Part shown: one piece after another, positions 8,511-15,809 of the stretch
Position numbering within the stretch: the first letter of the stretch is position 1
How the letters are laid out: each line of letters opens with the position of its first letter
Source of the DNA: Bacteroides sp.
Lineage (GTDB): Bacteria > Bacteroidota > Bacteroidia > Bacteroidales > SM23-62
Length of the DNA: 17,154 nucleotides
Assembly: GCA_030667765.1 (NCBI GenBank)
Contig: DAOUVF010000014.1
Location: forward strand, 1 to 17,154
Reading direction: 5' to 3'
Position numbers and translations under genes: made by a program
The notes under the pieces: generated by a model
What the model was told of the DNA's origin: nothing
Seen by the model: only the letters and a program-made list of their open reading frames with translations
Database searches by the model: none

Positions 8511-9800
8511 TTGCCAGTGGGCCGAGTTAATACCAACAAGAAAAAGATCATCAATGATCCGGTATACGGATTTATCAAGATCTCCTTTGAGGGTCTTTTT
8601 GAATTGATTGAACATCCTTATTTTCAGAGACTTAGGAGAATAAAACAACTGGGGTTGACTTACTTTGTTTACCCCGGTGCCACCCATACCAGGTTCCAGC
8701 ACGCCCTGGGATCGCTGCACCTGATGGACATGGCCATACAGGTACTTCGTTCCAAAGGAGTGGAAATTACCCTGGAGGAGGAAGAAGCTGCCCTCTCTGC
8801 CATTTTGTTACACGATATAGGCCACGGGCCCTTTTCCCATGCCCTGGAAGAAAGTATTGTTCCGGGCATCCATCATGAAGCATTATCCCTTTTGTTCATG
8901 CATGCCCTGAATAAGGAATTCAAGGGCCGTCTTGACATGGCCATTCAGATCTTTACCGGTCAGTATCCCAAACAATTCCTCCATCAACTGATCACCGGCC
9001 AGCTGGATATGGACCGACTTGATTACCTGAAGCGGGACAGTTTCTTTACCGGGGTCACAGAAGGTGTGATAGGATCAGACCGCATTGTGAGAATGCTGAA
9101 TGTAGTGAATGACCAGTTGGTCGTAGACCATAAGGGCATTTATTCCATCGAGAAGTTCCTGATCGCTAGGAGATTGATGTATTGGCAGGTATACCTGCAC
9201 AAAGCTGTCCTTTCTTCTGAGTTACTGCTGCTCAAAATACTGCAGAGAGCCAGGGAGCTGGCGGGACAGGGTGTGGAATTATTTTGTACACCTTCCTTCC
9301 GCCATTTCCTGTACCGGACGGTTTCAAGGAAAGATTTCTTTGGAGATGAAAAACCGGGAAGACATCCGCACATCTCTGAAACCGTCGTCAGGAACCTTGA
9401 AATGTTTGCGGGACTGGATGATAATGATATCATAGCCTCGGCCAAGGTATGGACGGATCACCCGGACCGGGTGTTGTCCACTCTCTGTAAAAAACTCAAG
9501 AACAGGGATCTGTCCCGGATCGAGATCAGGGCGGAACCATTCCCCGATGAGTACATCAATGACATCAGGCAAAGAGTCAGGCAGATATACAGTTTACAGA
9601 ATGAGGATATCGGCTACCTTGTGCATGCGGACACCATCAGTAATTATGCCTATAGTTCGAAAGATGAGCAAATCCAGATCCTGTACAATAACGGGGAGTT
9701 AGTGGATATAACTGCAGCCTCTGACATGCTGGACATTGCAGTGCTGTCAAAAACCGTAAGAAAATATTTTTTGTATTATCCGAAAGATGCTTTGGTGTAG
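8511..9800 (+). CDS. HD-domain phosphohydrolase, SAMHD1/dGTPase-like
   Basis: This is a 429-residue soluble protein of the HD superfamily. Metal-site motifs are RFQHALGS with His64, HDIGHGPFSH with His101-Asp102, and DMDRLDYLKRD with Asp171. These align well with the H...HD...D set of SAMHD1-type dNTP triphosphohydrolases (RFEH, HDLGHGPFSH, DYFARD). Biochemical substrate cannot be read from the sequence; dNTPs are the family precedent. Start choice is uncertain: no in-frame ATG lies near the conserved KKIINDPVYGF, and candidates are TTG 8511 (used here) and GTG 8517. A weak -7-like TAAATTTC at 8491-8498 would give a very short leader. It is divergent from rimP and ends 39 bp before lpxD, which has its own promoter. 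Proteins of this kind often precede lpxD in Bacteroidota as I recall, with no settled role. Confidence 0.9.
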   Translation: MPVGRVNTNKKKIINDPVYGFIKISFEGLFELIEHPYFQRLRRIKQLGLTYFVYPGATHTRFQHALGSLHLMDMAIQVLRSKGVEITLEEEEAALSAILLHDIGHGPFSHALEESIVPGIHHEALSLLFMHALNKEFKGRLDMAIQIFTGQYPKQFLHQLITGQLDMDRLDYLKRDSFFTGVTEGVIGSDRIVRMLNVVNDQLVVDHKGIYSIEKFLIARRLMYWQVYLHKAVLSSELLLLKILQRARELAGQGVELFCTPSFRHFLYRTVSRKDFFGDEKPGRHPHISETVVRNLEMFAGLDDNDIIASAKVWTDHPDRVLSTLCKKLKNRDLSRIEIRAEPFPDEYINDIRQRVRQIYSLQNEDIGYLVHADTISNYAYSSKDEQIQILYNNGELVDITAASDMLDIAVLSKTVRKYFLYYPKDALV

Positions 9801-9820
9801 TATTTAATTATTTATTTTTG
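9791..9820 (+). promoter_or_regulatory. Promoter of the lpxD-lpxC/fabZ-lpxA cluster (TTTG-N18-TATTTTTG)
   Basis: TTTG at 9791-9794 and TATTTTTG at 9813-9820 match the Bacteroidota -33 and -7 elements with an 18-bp spacer. It overlaps the end of the HD hydrolase gene and predicts a start near 9827, leaving a leader of about 13 nt before the lpxD ATG. The lipid A genes can therefore be transcribed separately from the hydrolase. Confidence 0.55.
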
Positions 9821-9839
9821 TGACCAAATTTTAGAATTC

Positions 9840-10880
9840 ATGGAATTTACCGCTGAACAGATTGCCGGATTCCTGAACGGGAAGATAGAGGGAAACCCGG
9901 CTGCCAGGGTTAACGATGTCTCAAAAATCGAAGAAGGAAAACCCGGAACCCTGGCCTTCCTGGCCAATCCAAAATATGAGAAATATATTTATGATACAGA
10001 GGCGACTATTGTCCTGATCAACAATGATCTTGCATTGGAGAAAGAGGTAAAAGCAACTCTGATCAGGGTAAATGATGCCTATGAAGCATTTGCCAGCCTG
10101 CTTGATCTTTATGAACAGTCCAAGCCCAAAAAAACGGGGGTCAGTCCGAATACAAGCATAGCAGGATCAGCAATATGCGGCGAAAACCTTTATGCCGGTG
10201 ATTTTGTCTACATCGGAGATGATGCGAAAATAGGGAACAATGTGAGACTGTATCCACAGGTTTTCATCGGTGACAATGTAACCATAGGCGATAGTACAAC
10301 ATTGTATCCGGGAGTCAAGGTATTGGATGATTGCCAGGTAGGGAAGAACTGCATCATCCATGCCGGTACAGTGATCGGTTCAGATGGATTTGGTTTTGCC
10401 CTGGAGCAGAACAGTACCTCCAGACGAAAGGTGCCACAGGTGGGAAATGTGGTCATAGGAAATGATGTGGAAATCGGTTCTAACGTAAGCATTGACAGGG
10501 CTACCATGGGTTCAACAAGAATCGGGAACGGGGTAAAGATGGATAACCTGATCCAGATCGCCCATAATGTTGAGATTGGTGATAACAGTGTGGTTATTGC
10601 ACAGGCAGGCGTGGCCGGGTCCACGAAAATTGGCAAAAATGTTATCCTGGCCGCCCAGGCAGGCCTGGTGGGACACATTACAATTGGAGACGGGGCAATC
10701 ATTGGAGCACAGTCAGGAGTGAACCGCAGCTTGAAGGAAAAAGAAATTGTACTTGGATCTCCCGCATTTGATATCAGGAAATCCAGGAAATCTCTGGCCA
10801 TTTTCAAAAACCTGCCGGATTTACGCAACATGCTTATACAACTGGAGAAGGATATTAAGGAATTAAAAGGATCAAAGTAA
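9840..10880 (+). CDS. lpxD: UDP-3-O-(3-hydroxyacyl)glucosamine N-acyltransferase LpxD
   Basis: This 346-residue enzyme adds the second 3-hydroxyacyl chain, from acyl-ACP to the 2-amino group of UDP-3-O-acylglucosamine, the third step of lipid A synthesis. The N-terminal uridine-binding domain covers about 1-98 (LAFLANPKYEKYIYDTEA). A left-handed beta-helix of hexapeptide repeats follows, about 100-300 (IGDDAKIGNNVRLYPQVFIG and onward), then a C-terminal helix (LRNMLIQLEKDIKEL). SDGFGFA at 181-187 and IQIAHNVEIGDN at 238-249 are diagnostic; His242 corresponds to the catalytic His of E. coli LpxD (His239). The ATG at 9840 fits the usual N-terminus. It is followed after 86 bp by lpxC-fabZ. Confidence 0.97.
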   Translation: MEFTAEQIAGFLNGKIEGNPAARVNDVSKIEEGKPGTLAFLANPKYEKYIYDTEATIVLINNDLALEKEVKATLIRVNDAYEAFASLLDLYEQSKPKKTGVSPNTSIAGSAICGENLYAGDFVYIGDDAKIGNNVRLYPQVFIGDNVTIGDSTTLYPGVKVLDDCQVGKNCIIHAGTVIGSDGFGFALEQNSTSRRKVPQVGNVVIGNDVEIGSNVSIDRATMGSTRIGNGVKMDNLIQIAHNVEIGDNSVVIAQAGVAGSTKIGKNVILAAQAGLVGHITIGDGAIIGAQSGVNRSLKEKEIVLGSPAFDIRKSRKSLAIFKNLPDLRNMLIQLEKDIKELKGSK

Positions 10881-10896
10881 TCCAGTGGGCACAGTC

Positions 10897-10925
10897 TTGC
10901 AGAAGATAAATTTGCTGAATTTTTG
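10897..10925 (+). promoter_or_regulatory. Possible internal promoter before lpxC-fabZ
   Basis: TTG at 10897-10899, an 18-bp spacer and AATTTTTG at 10918-10925 (one mismatch to TAnnTTTG) suggest a promoter in the 86-bp gap after lpxD. A perfect -7 match, TAAATTTG at 10907-10914, also lies here but lacks a -33 partner at the right distance. Either would transcribe lpxC-fabZ and lpxA independently of lpxD. Confidence 0.35.
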
Positions 10926-10966
10926 TATATTGCGGCGTTCAAATTCTATCTGTAACTGAATGGAAT

Positions 10967-12361
10967 ATGTCTGGAAATCAGAAAACTATTAAGAAACCTG
11001 TCAGCTTTAGCGGGAGGGGTCTGCATACCGGTGTGGATGTAAAATTGACCCTGGCACCCGCTCCTGCAAACCATGGTTACCAGATTATCCGGACCGACCT
11101 GAATGACCGGCCTGTAATAAGGGCCCGGGCAGAAAATGTGGTTGAGACGAGCAGGGGCACTACACTTGAGGAAAATGGCGTTAAGGTTGCCACCATTGAA
11201 CATGTGATGGCCGCCTGTGTTGGATCCGGACTGGACAATGTAAGTATTGAAATGAACGGGCCCGAAGCTCCCATCCTCGATGGAAGTGCAAAACTATATG
11301 TTGAAGAGATTGTTAAGGCTGGATTCATAGACCAGAAGATACCCAGGAATACTTATCAGATCACCGAAAAGATTGAATACCGGGACGATGAACATGGGAT
11401 AGAGATCGTTGCTTTCCCTGATGCTAAATTCAGTGTTGACGTAAAAATTGACTATAATTCAAAAGTGCTTGGTTTCCAGTATGCTAACCTTGATAAAATC
11501 AGTGATTTCAATATTGAGATTGCCCCTGCCAGAACATTTGTCTTCCTGCATGAGCTGGAATTTCTGGCAAAAAACAACCTCATCAAGGGAGGAGACCTGG
11601 ACAATGCCATTGTGATCATTGACCGGAAGGTTACACAGGAAGAACTGGACCACCTGGCAGAAATATTCAACAAGCCCAAGGTAAAAGTACAGCCCGAGGG
11701 GGTGCTTAACAACATAGATCTTAACTTCAGTAACGAACCGGCTCGTCACAAGCTGCTTGATATTATGGGAGACCTGGCACTGGTAGGACAACCCATACAG
11801 GGCAAGATCATTGCCACCCGTCCGGGACATTATGCAAACAATCAGTTTGCACGCCTGATCAGGAGCAAAATAAAGAAGGATAAGCTGAAAAAAAAAGCCC
11901 CGGTCTATGATATGACCAAGGCGGTGATGGATGTGAACGACATCATGAAATTATTACCACACCGCTATCCCTTCCTGCTGGTAGACAGGGTCCTTCACCG
12001 CGACAGCAAAACAGTCGTCGGGATTAAAAATGTATCTTATAATGAACCATTTTTCCAGGGACATTTCCCGCAGGAACCGGTAATGCCGGGGGTTCTGCAG
12101 GTCGAAGCAATGGCTCAGGTGGGCGGTATCCTGGTATTGAATACCGTCCCGGACCCGGAACATTATGCCACTTATTTTCTAAAAATTGACAATGTGAAGT
12201 TCAGGGGGAAGGTTGTCCCCGGTGATACACTGATTATCAAGGCTGATCTGCTCGAACCCATTCGCAGGGGCATTGCACATATGTTTGGTCAGGTATTTGT
12301 AGGAGATAACCTGGTTTCGGAGGGCGAACTCATGGCCCAGATCGTTAAAGAATATGAATAA
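10967..12361 (+). CDS. lpxC-fabZ: Bifunctional LpxC deacetylase / FabZ 3-hydroxyacyl-ACP dehydratase fusion
   Basis: This is a 464-residue two-enzyme fusion. Residues 1-300 are LpxC, the zinc deacetylase that commits UDP-3-O-acyl-GlcNAc to lipid A. Glu78-His79 in TIEHVMAA, His261 and Asp265 in ARHKLLDIMGDL, and His288 in RPGHYANN correspond to the E. coli base, zinc ligands and catalytic His. A short lysine-rich linker (about 301-311) leads to FabZ at about 320-464, with LPHRYPFLLVDRV (330-342), active-site His366 in GHFP and Glu380 in LQVEAMAQ. FabZ dehydrates 3-hydroxyacyl-ACP in fatty-acid elongation. This fusion is well known in Bacteroidota. The start used is ATG 10967; an ATG at 10960 is out of frame. 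Its last 8 bases overlap lpxA, indicating translational coupling. Confidence 0.97.
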   Translation: MSGNQKTIKKPVSFSGRGLHTGVDVKLTLAPAPANHGYQIIRTDLNDRPVIRARAENVVETSRGTTLEENGVKVATIEHVMAACVGSGLDNVSIEMNGPEAPILDGSAKLYVEEIVKAGFIDQKIPRNTYQITEKIEYRDDEHGIEIVAFPDAKFSVDVKIDYNSKVLGFQYANLDKISDFNIEIAPARTFVFLHELEFLAKNNLIKGGDLDNAIVIIDRKVTQEELDHLAEIFNKPKVKVQPEGVLNNIDLNFSNEPARHKLLDIMGDLALVGQPIQGKIIATRPGHYANNQFARLIRSKIKKDKLKKKAPVYDMTKAVMDVNDIMKLLPHRYPFLLVDRVLHRDSKTVVGIKNVSYNEPFFQGHFPQEPVMPGVLQVEAMAQVGGILVLNTVPDPEHYATYFLKIDNVKFRGKVVPGDTLIIKADLLEPIRRGIAHMFGQVFVGDNLVSEGELMAQIVKEYE

Positions 12362-13148
12362 ACTGAACCAAGTCCAGGCCAACATTCATCCTGAAGCAAG
12401 GATTGCTGATAATGTTAAAGTAGAACCATTTGCTACCATCGGCAAGGATGTTGAGATCGGGGAAGGCTCCTGGATCGGTCCGAATACCGTTATCATGGAT
12501 GGAGCCAGGATCGGTAAAAATTGTAACATATTTCCTGGCACCGTAATATCAGCCATCCCGCAGGACCAGAAATATGGGGGAGAAGACACCACGGTGGAGA
12601 TCGGGGACAATACCGTCATCCGGGAATGTGTAACCATTAACAAAGGTACCAAAGCCCGGGGAAAAACCATCATTGGAAATAATTGCCTCCTGATGGCTTA
12701 TGTGCATATAGCACATGATTGTGAGTTGGGGGATAGAATTATTATGGTAAACAATGCCACCCTGGGAGGAGAGGTGGAAGTTGATGACTGGGCTATTATC
12801 AGTGCCCACTGCCTGGTCCACCAGTTTGTCCAGATTGGGAAGCATGTCATGATCCAGGGTGGGTCTAAAGTCGGCAAGGATGTTCCCCCATATATTACTG
12901 CGGGGAGGGATCCATTTTCTTACGAGGGACTGAATTCCGTCGGACTGAAACGAAGGAAATTTTCTGATGAGAAAATCCAGGAGATCCAGGAAGTCTACCG
13001 TATCCTCTTCCACGGAGGTTACAACAATACCCAGGCCAGGGAATATATTGAACAGCATTTTCAGCCTTCAGATGAACGTGATGAGATCCTCGGATTTATG
13101 CAGAAATCAAAAAGGGGACTGATCAAAGGACTAAATGCCGGAGGCTGA
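12354..13148 (+). CDS. lpxA: UDP-N-acetylglucosamine acyltransferase LpxA
   Basis: This 264-residue enzyme performs the first step of lipid A synthesis, moving a 3-hydroxyacyl chain from ACP to the 3-OH of UDP-GlcNAc. The beta-helix of hexapeptide repeats runs about 10-190 (IHPEARIADNVKVEPFATIG and onward). YVHIAHDCELG at 117-127 holds His121, matching the catalytic His125 of E. coli. VHQFVQIGKHVMIQGGS at 155-171 and GLNSVGLKRRKFS at 192-204 are LpxA signatures, and the C-terminal helices end in KRGLIKG. The ATG at 12354 lies inside the end of lpxC-fabZ (ATGAATAA, 8-bp overlap). Its stop at 13146-13148 lies inside the 3' end of thiL on the other strand. Confidence 0.97.
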   Translation: MNKLNQVQANIHPEARIADNVKVEPFATIGKDVEIGEGSWIGPNTVIMDGARIGKNCNIFPGTVISAIPQDQKYGGEDTTVEIGDNTVIRECVTINKGTKARGKTIIGNNCLLMAYVHIAHDCELGDRIIMVNNATLGGEVEVDDWAIISAHCLVHQFVQIGKHVMIQGGSKVGKDVPPYITAGRDPFSYEGLNSVGLKRRKFSDEKIQEIQEVYRILFHGGYNNTQAREYIEQHFQPSDERDEILGFMQKSKRGLIKGLNAGG

Positions 13149-14195
13149 TTGTTCATCACCAAATGAATCCCATCCCTGGGCCTGAAGTTCTATTTCATCT
13201 CCCTGTACCGTAACAAACTTCATCCCTGCTCCTTTTTCAGTAATATGGCCAATCACGGATATGTCCTTGATTTTCCTCACCTCATCATGCTGATTAAGTG
13301 GGATGGTAAACAATAATTCATAATCTTCACCACCATTCAGGGCGGCAATAAATGGTTCAATATTCATCTCCCTGGCCGCACGTCCTGTTTCATCGGCCAT
13401 GGGGATCCTGTCCTGGAATATCCTGCAACCCAGAGCGGATTGCCTGCAAATATGAATCAGGTCCGATGAAAGTCCATCTGACAGATCTATCATGGCGCCT
13501 GGAACGATTTGATGATCATGCAATGACTCGACAATATCCTTACGGGCCTCAGGTTTCAGTTGCCGTCCAAGGATATAATCATATCCGGTGAGATCAGGCT
13601 GTATGCCCTCACCGGATTCGTTGAATACCTTCCTTTCCCTTTCCAGTAATTGCAATCCCATGTAAGCTGCGCCCAGGTCACCGGACACACAAATCAGGTC
13701 ATTTACCCTGGCTGTATTACGGTAAACAAGCTTTCCCTTTTCTACCTCACCCATGGCAACCACACTGATCGTGAGCCCGGTTAATGAAGTGGTAGTGTCT
13801 CCACCCACCAGGTCCACCTTGTATTTCTCACATGCCATCCTGATCCCTTCATACAATTGTTCAACAGCCTCCACACTGAACTTTGCAGAGAGTGCCAGTG
13901 ATACCAGGACCTGCCTGGGATGCCCGTTCATTGCATATACATCAGACAGGTTTACTATGACAGATTTGTATCCCAGGTGCTTTAAAGGTGTGTAAACCAG
14001 GTTGAAATGTATACCCTCCACGAGCAGATCGGTCGTGATTAACATTTTCTTTCCCTTGTACTCCACAACGGCAGCATCATCCCCCACTCCTTTTACTGTG
14101 CTCGCCTGATGTATCTTAAAGTCCTTTGTCAGATGTCCGATCAGTCCAAATTCACCAAGTTTGGACAGCGGGGTTATTTTCTTCCTATCAGTCAT
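13131..14195 (-). CDS. thiL: Thiamine-monophosphate kinase ThiL
   Basis: This 354-residue enzyme phosphorylates thiamine monophosphate to thiamine diphosphate with ATP, the last step of the cofactor's synthesis. It belongs to the AIR synthase (PurM)-like fold. Motifs are GVGDDAAVV (36-44), TTDLLVEGIHF (54-64), NLSDVYAMNG (82-91), GGDTT (131-135), MIDLSDGLSSD (235-245) and GGEDYELLF (288-296). I chose ATG 14195 because MTDRKKITPLSKLGEFGLI is the usual N-terminus; the frame could extend to a TTG at 14234, adding 13 unlikely residues. It stands alone on the minus strand, with its last 18 bases overlapping lpxA tail to tail. A perfect 12-bp palindrome sits just upstream of the start; no TPP riboswitch is visible. 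Confidence 0.95.
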   Translation of the reverse strand: MTDRKKITPLSKLGEFGLIGHLTKDFKIHQASTVKGVGDDAAVVEYKGKKMLITTDLLVEGIHFNLVYTPLKHLGYKSVIVNLSDVYAMNGHPRQVLVSLALSAKFSVEAVEQLYEGIRMACEKYKVDLVGGDTTTSLTGLTISVVAMGEVEKGKLVYRNTARVNDLICVSGDLGAAYMGLQLLERERKVFNESGEGIQPDLTGYDYILGRQLKPEARKDIVESLHDHQIVPGAMIDLSDGLSSDLIHICRQSALGCRIFQDRIPMADETGRAAREMNIEPFIAALNGGEDYELLFTIPLNQHDEVRKIKDISVIGHITEKGAGMKFVTVQGDEIELQAQGWDSFGDEQSASGI

Positions 14196-14199
14196 GGGG

Positions 14200-14211
14200 A
14201 ATACCGGTATT
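14200..14211. promoter_or_regulatory. Perfect 12-bp palindrome just upstream of thiL
   Basis: AATACCGGTATT is a perfect palindrome ending 4 bp before the thiL ATG at 14195. It could be an operator or only a chance symmetric site; no second copy is evident nearby. Confidence 0.3.
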
Positions 14212-14261
14212 GACAGCTTTTGAAATCGTCGCAAAATTCATCAAAATTTAATACTTTTACT

Positions 14262-14269
14262 TATCTTTG
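14262..14269 (+). promoter_or_regulatory. Possible -7 element of the suf promoter
   Basis: TATCTTTG matches TAnnTTTG exactly and lies 66 bp before the sufB start in the thiL/sufB divergent region. No TTG is found at the expected -33 distance, so a promoter here would be atypical or activator-dependent. A short inverted repeat, TTCC-N5-GGAA (14270-14282), follows directly and would cover the start site. Confidence 0.4.
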
Positions 14270-14290
14270 TTCCTATTTGGAATAAATCTA

Positions 14291-14302
14291 AATAATGATA
14301 AT
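14291..14302 (+). promoter_or_regulatory. Two Fur-like NATAAT hexamers upstream of sufB
   Basis: AATAATGATAAT is two direct hexamers differing at one base from the first 12 bases of the classical Fur box (GATAATGATAAT). It lies in the presumed leader of the suf operon, whose iron control by Fur is known in other bacteria. The third, inverted hexamer is not present and the region is AT-rich, so support is modest. Confidence 0.25.
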
Positions 14303-14323
14303 GCAGGGTGATTTACACTGAAC

Positions 14324-14330
14324 AGGAGGG
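14324..14330 (+). promoter_or_regulatory. Strong Shine-Dalgarno of sufB
   Basis: AGGAGGG ends 5 bp before the ATG at 14336 and fixes that start over the out-of-frame ATG at 14331. It stands out because no other gene in this window has such a site, and Bacteroidota mostly initiate without Shine-Dalgarno pairing. Confidence 0.6.
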
Positions 14331-14335
14331 ATGAT

Positions 14336-15784
14336 ATGGAAAACAATCACGATGAGGTCATCAGGGAAGTAACCCAGAATGAATATAAGTATGGTTTCTA
14401 TACTGACATAGAGACCGATACACTTCCGAAAGGACTGAATGAGAACATTGTCAGGATGATCTCTGCCAAGAAGGATGAGCCCGAGTGGTTACTGGAATGG
14501 AGGCTGAAGGCTTTTCAGCATTGGAAGAAAATGAAGATGCCCGAATGGGCGCATTTGATCATTCCGAAGATTCATTACCAGGATATCATCTTTTATGCCG
14601 CTCCCAAACAACAGGCCAGCCTGGAAGGCCTGGATGAGGTTGACCCTGAATTAAGAAAAACATTCGACAAACTGGGTATTCCCCTGGACGAACAAAAGCG
14701 CCTGTCGGGGGTTGCTGTTGATGCCGTGATGGATTCGGTCTCTGTCAAGACCACATTCAGTGAAACCCTGGCGGAGCTCGGGATTATTTTCTGTTCCTTC
14801 AGTGACGCAGTGAAGAACCATCCCGACCTGGTAAAAAAATACCTGGGTTCGGTAGTACCCTATACAGACAATTTCTTTGCCGCACTGAATTCTGCGGTTT
14901 TCTCAGATGGTTCATTCTGTTACATCCCCAGGGGGGTCCGTTGTCCCATGGAGCTTTCCACATACTTCAGGATCAATGCCGCCAACACGGGCCAGTTTGA
15001 AAGGACGCTGCTGGTGGCAGATGATGAGGCCATGGTAAGTTACCTTGAAGGCTGTACTGCCCCCATGCGTGACGAAAACCAGCTGCATGCAGCAGTTGTT
15101 GAGATCGTGGCCCTCGAGAAAGCCGAAGTAAAATATTCAACGGTGCAGAACTGGTACCCCGGAGATAAAAACGGCAAGGGGGGTATTTTCAATTTCGTCA
15201 CCAAAAGGGGTATTTGTAAAGGCAATGATTCCAAGATCTCATGGACACAGGTGGAAACAGGCTCAGCCATTACCTGGAAATATCCAAGCTGCATTCTCAA
15301 AGGACATAATTCCATCGGTGAGTTTTATTCAGTGGCGGTGACCAATAATATGCAGCAGGCCGATACAGGTACCAAGATGATGCATATCGGCAGGAATACC
15401 CGAAGTACCATTATTTCTAAAGGAATTTCAGCCGGGAAGAGCCAGAATTCTTACAGGGGACTCGTACGAATTCTGAAAAATGCTGAAAATGCCCGGAATT
15501 TTTCGCAATGTGACTCTTTGCTGCTGGGCGATAGATGCGGTGCACATACATTTCCATATATTGAGACTGACAACAGCACATCCATTGTAGAACATGAGGC
15601 AACCACTTCCAAGATCAGTGAAGACCAGATCTTCTACTGCAACCAGCGCGGCATCGGTACCGAAAAGGCCATCAGCCTGATTGTGAACGGCTATGCCAAA
15701 GAGGTACTGAACAAACTGCCGATGGAATTTGCCGTGGAGGCACAGAAATTATTGCAGATCAGCCTGGAAGGATCTGTAGGATAA
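14336..15784 (+). CDS. sufB: Fe-S cluster assembly scaffold protein SufB
   Basis: This 482-residue core component of the cytosolic SufBC2D complex is where nascent Fe-S clusters are built from sulfur delivered by SufS/SufE. Family signatures are YIPRGVRCPMELSTYFRIN (196-214), EGCTAPMRDENQLHAAVVE (238-256), VQNWYPGD (270-277), GGIFNFVTKRG, QVETGSAITWKYPSC (305-319) and the beta-helix core. CDSLLLGDRCGAHTFPYIE at 392-410 contains Cys401, in the position of the essential Cys405 of E. coli. EHEATTSKISEDQIFYC (419-435) and EFAVEAQKLLQISLEGSVG complete the C-terminal core. The start is set by a strong Shine-Dalgarno. It is first in sufB-sufC-sufD, with sufC 25 bp downstream. Confidence 0.98.
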   Translation: MENNHDEVIREVTQNEYKYGFYTDIETDTLPKGLNENIVRMISAKKDEPEWLLEWRLKAFQHWKKMKMPEWAHLIIPKIHYQDIIFYAAPKQQASLEGLDEVDPELRKTFDKLGIPLDEQKRLSGVAVDAVMDSVSVKTTFSETLAELGIIFCSFSDAVKNHPDLVKKYLGSVVPYTDNFFAALNSAVFSDGSFCYIPRGVRCPMELSTYFRINAANTGQFERTLLVADDEAMVSYLEGCTAPMRDENQLHAAVVEIVALEKAEVKYSTVQNWYPGDKNGKGGIFNFVTKRGICKGNDSKISWTQVETGSAITWKYPSCILKGHNSIGEFYSVAVTNNMQQADTGTKMMHIGRNTRSTIISKGISAGKSQNSYRGLVRILKNAENARNFSQCDSLLLGDRCGAHTFPYIETDNSTSIVEHEATTSKISEDQIFYCNQRGIGTEKAISLIVNGYAKEVLNKLPMEFAVEAQKLLQISLEGSVG

Positions 15785-15809
15785 GTAAAATTTTAAGCAT
15801 ATCAGCACA

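Noticed and set aside
8486..8530. ATG at 8486 as the start of the HD hydrolase
   Set aside because: It is in a different frame and reaches a stop after 14 codons, before the conserved KKIINDPVYGF segment.
10208..10942. Minus-strand open frame of 244 codons opposite lpxD
   Set aside because: It is the shadow of the hexapeptide-repeat codon pattern of lpxD; the translation is repetitive Pro/Ser/Ile/Thr and matches nothing I recognise.
14196..14234. N-terminal extension of thiL to a TTG codon
   Set aside because: The added 13 residues (MRRFQKLSIPVFP) are not typical of ThiL, whereas the ATG at 14195 gives the standard N-terminus; the extension would also put the palindrome inside the gene.
14196..14335. 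TPP riboswitch before thiL
   Set aside because: No CUGAGA-type thi-box or long structured leader is visible in the 140-bp divergent region on the minus strand.
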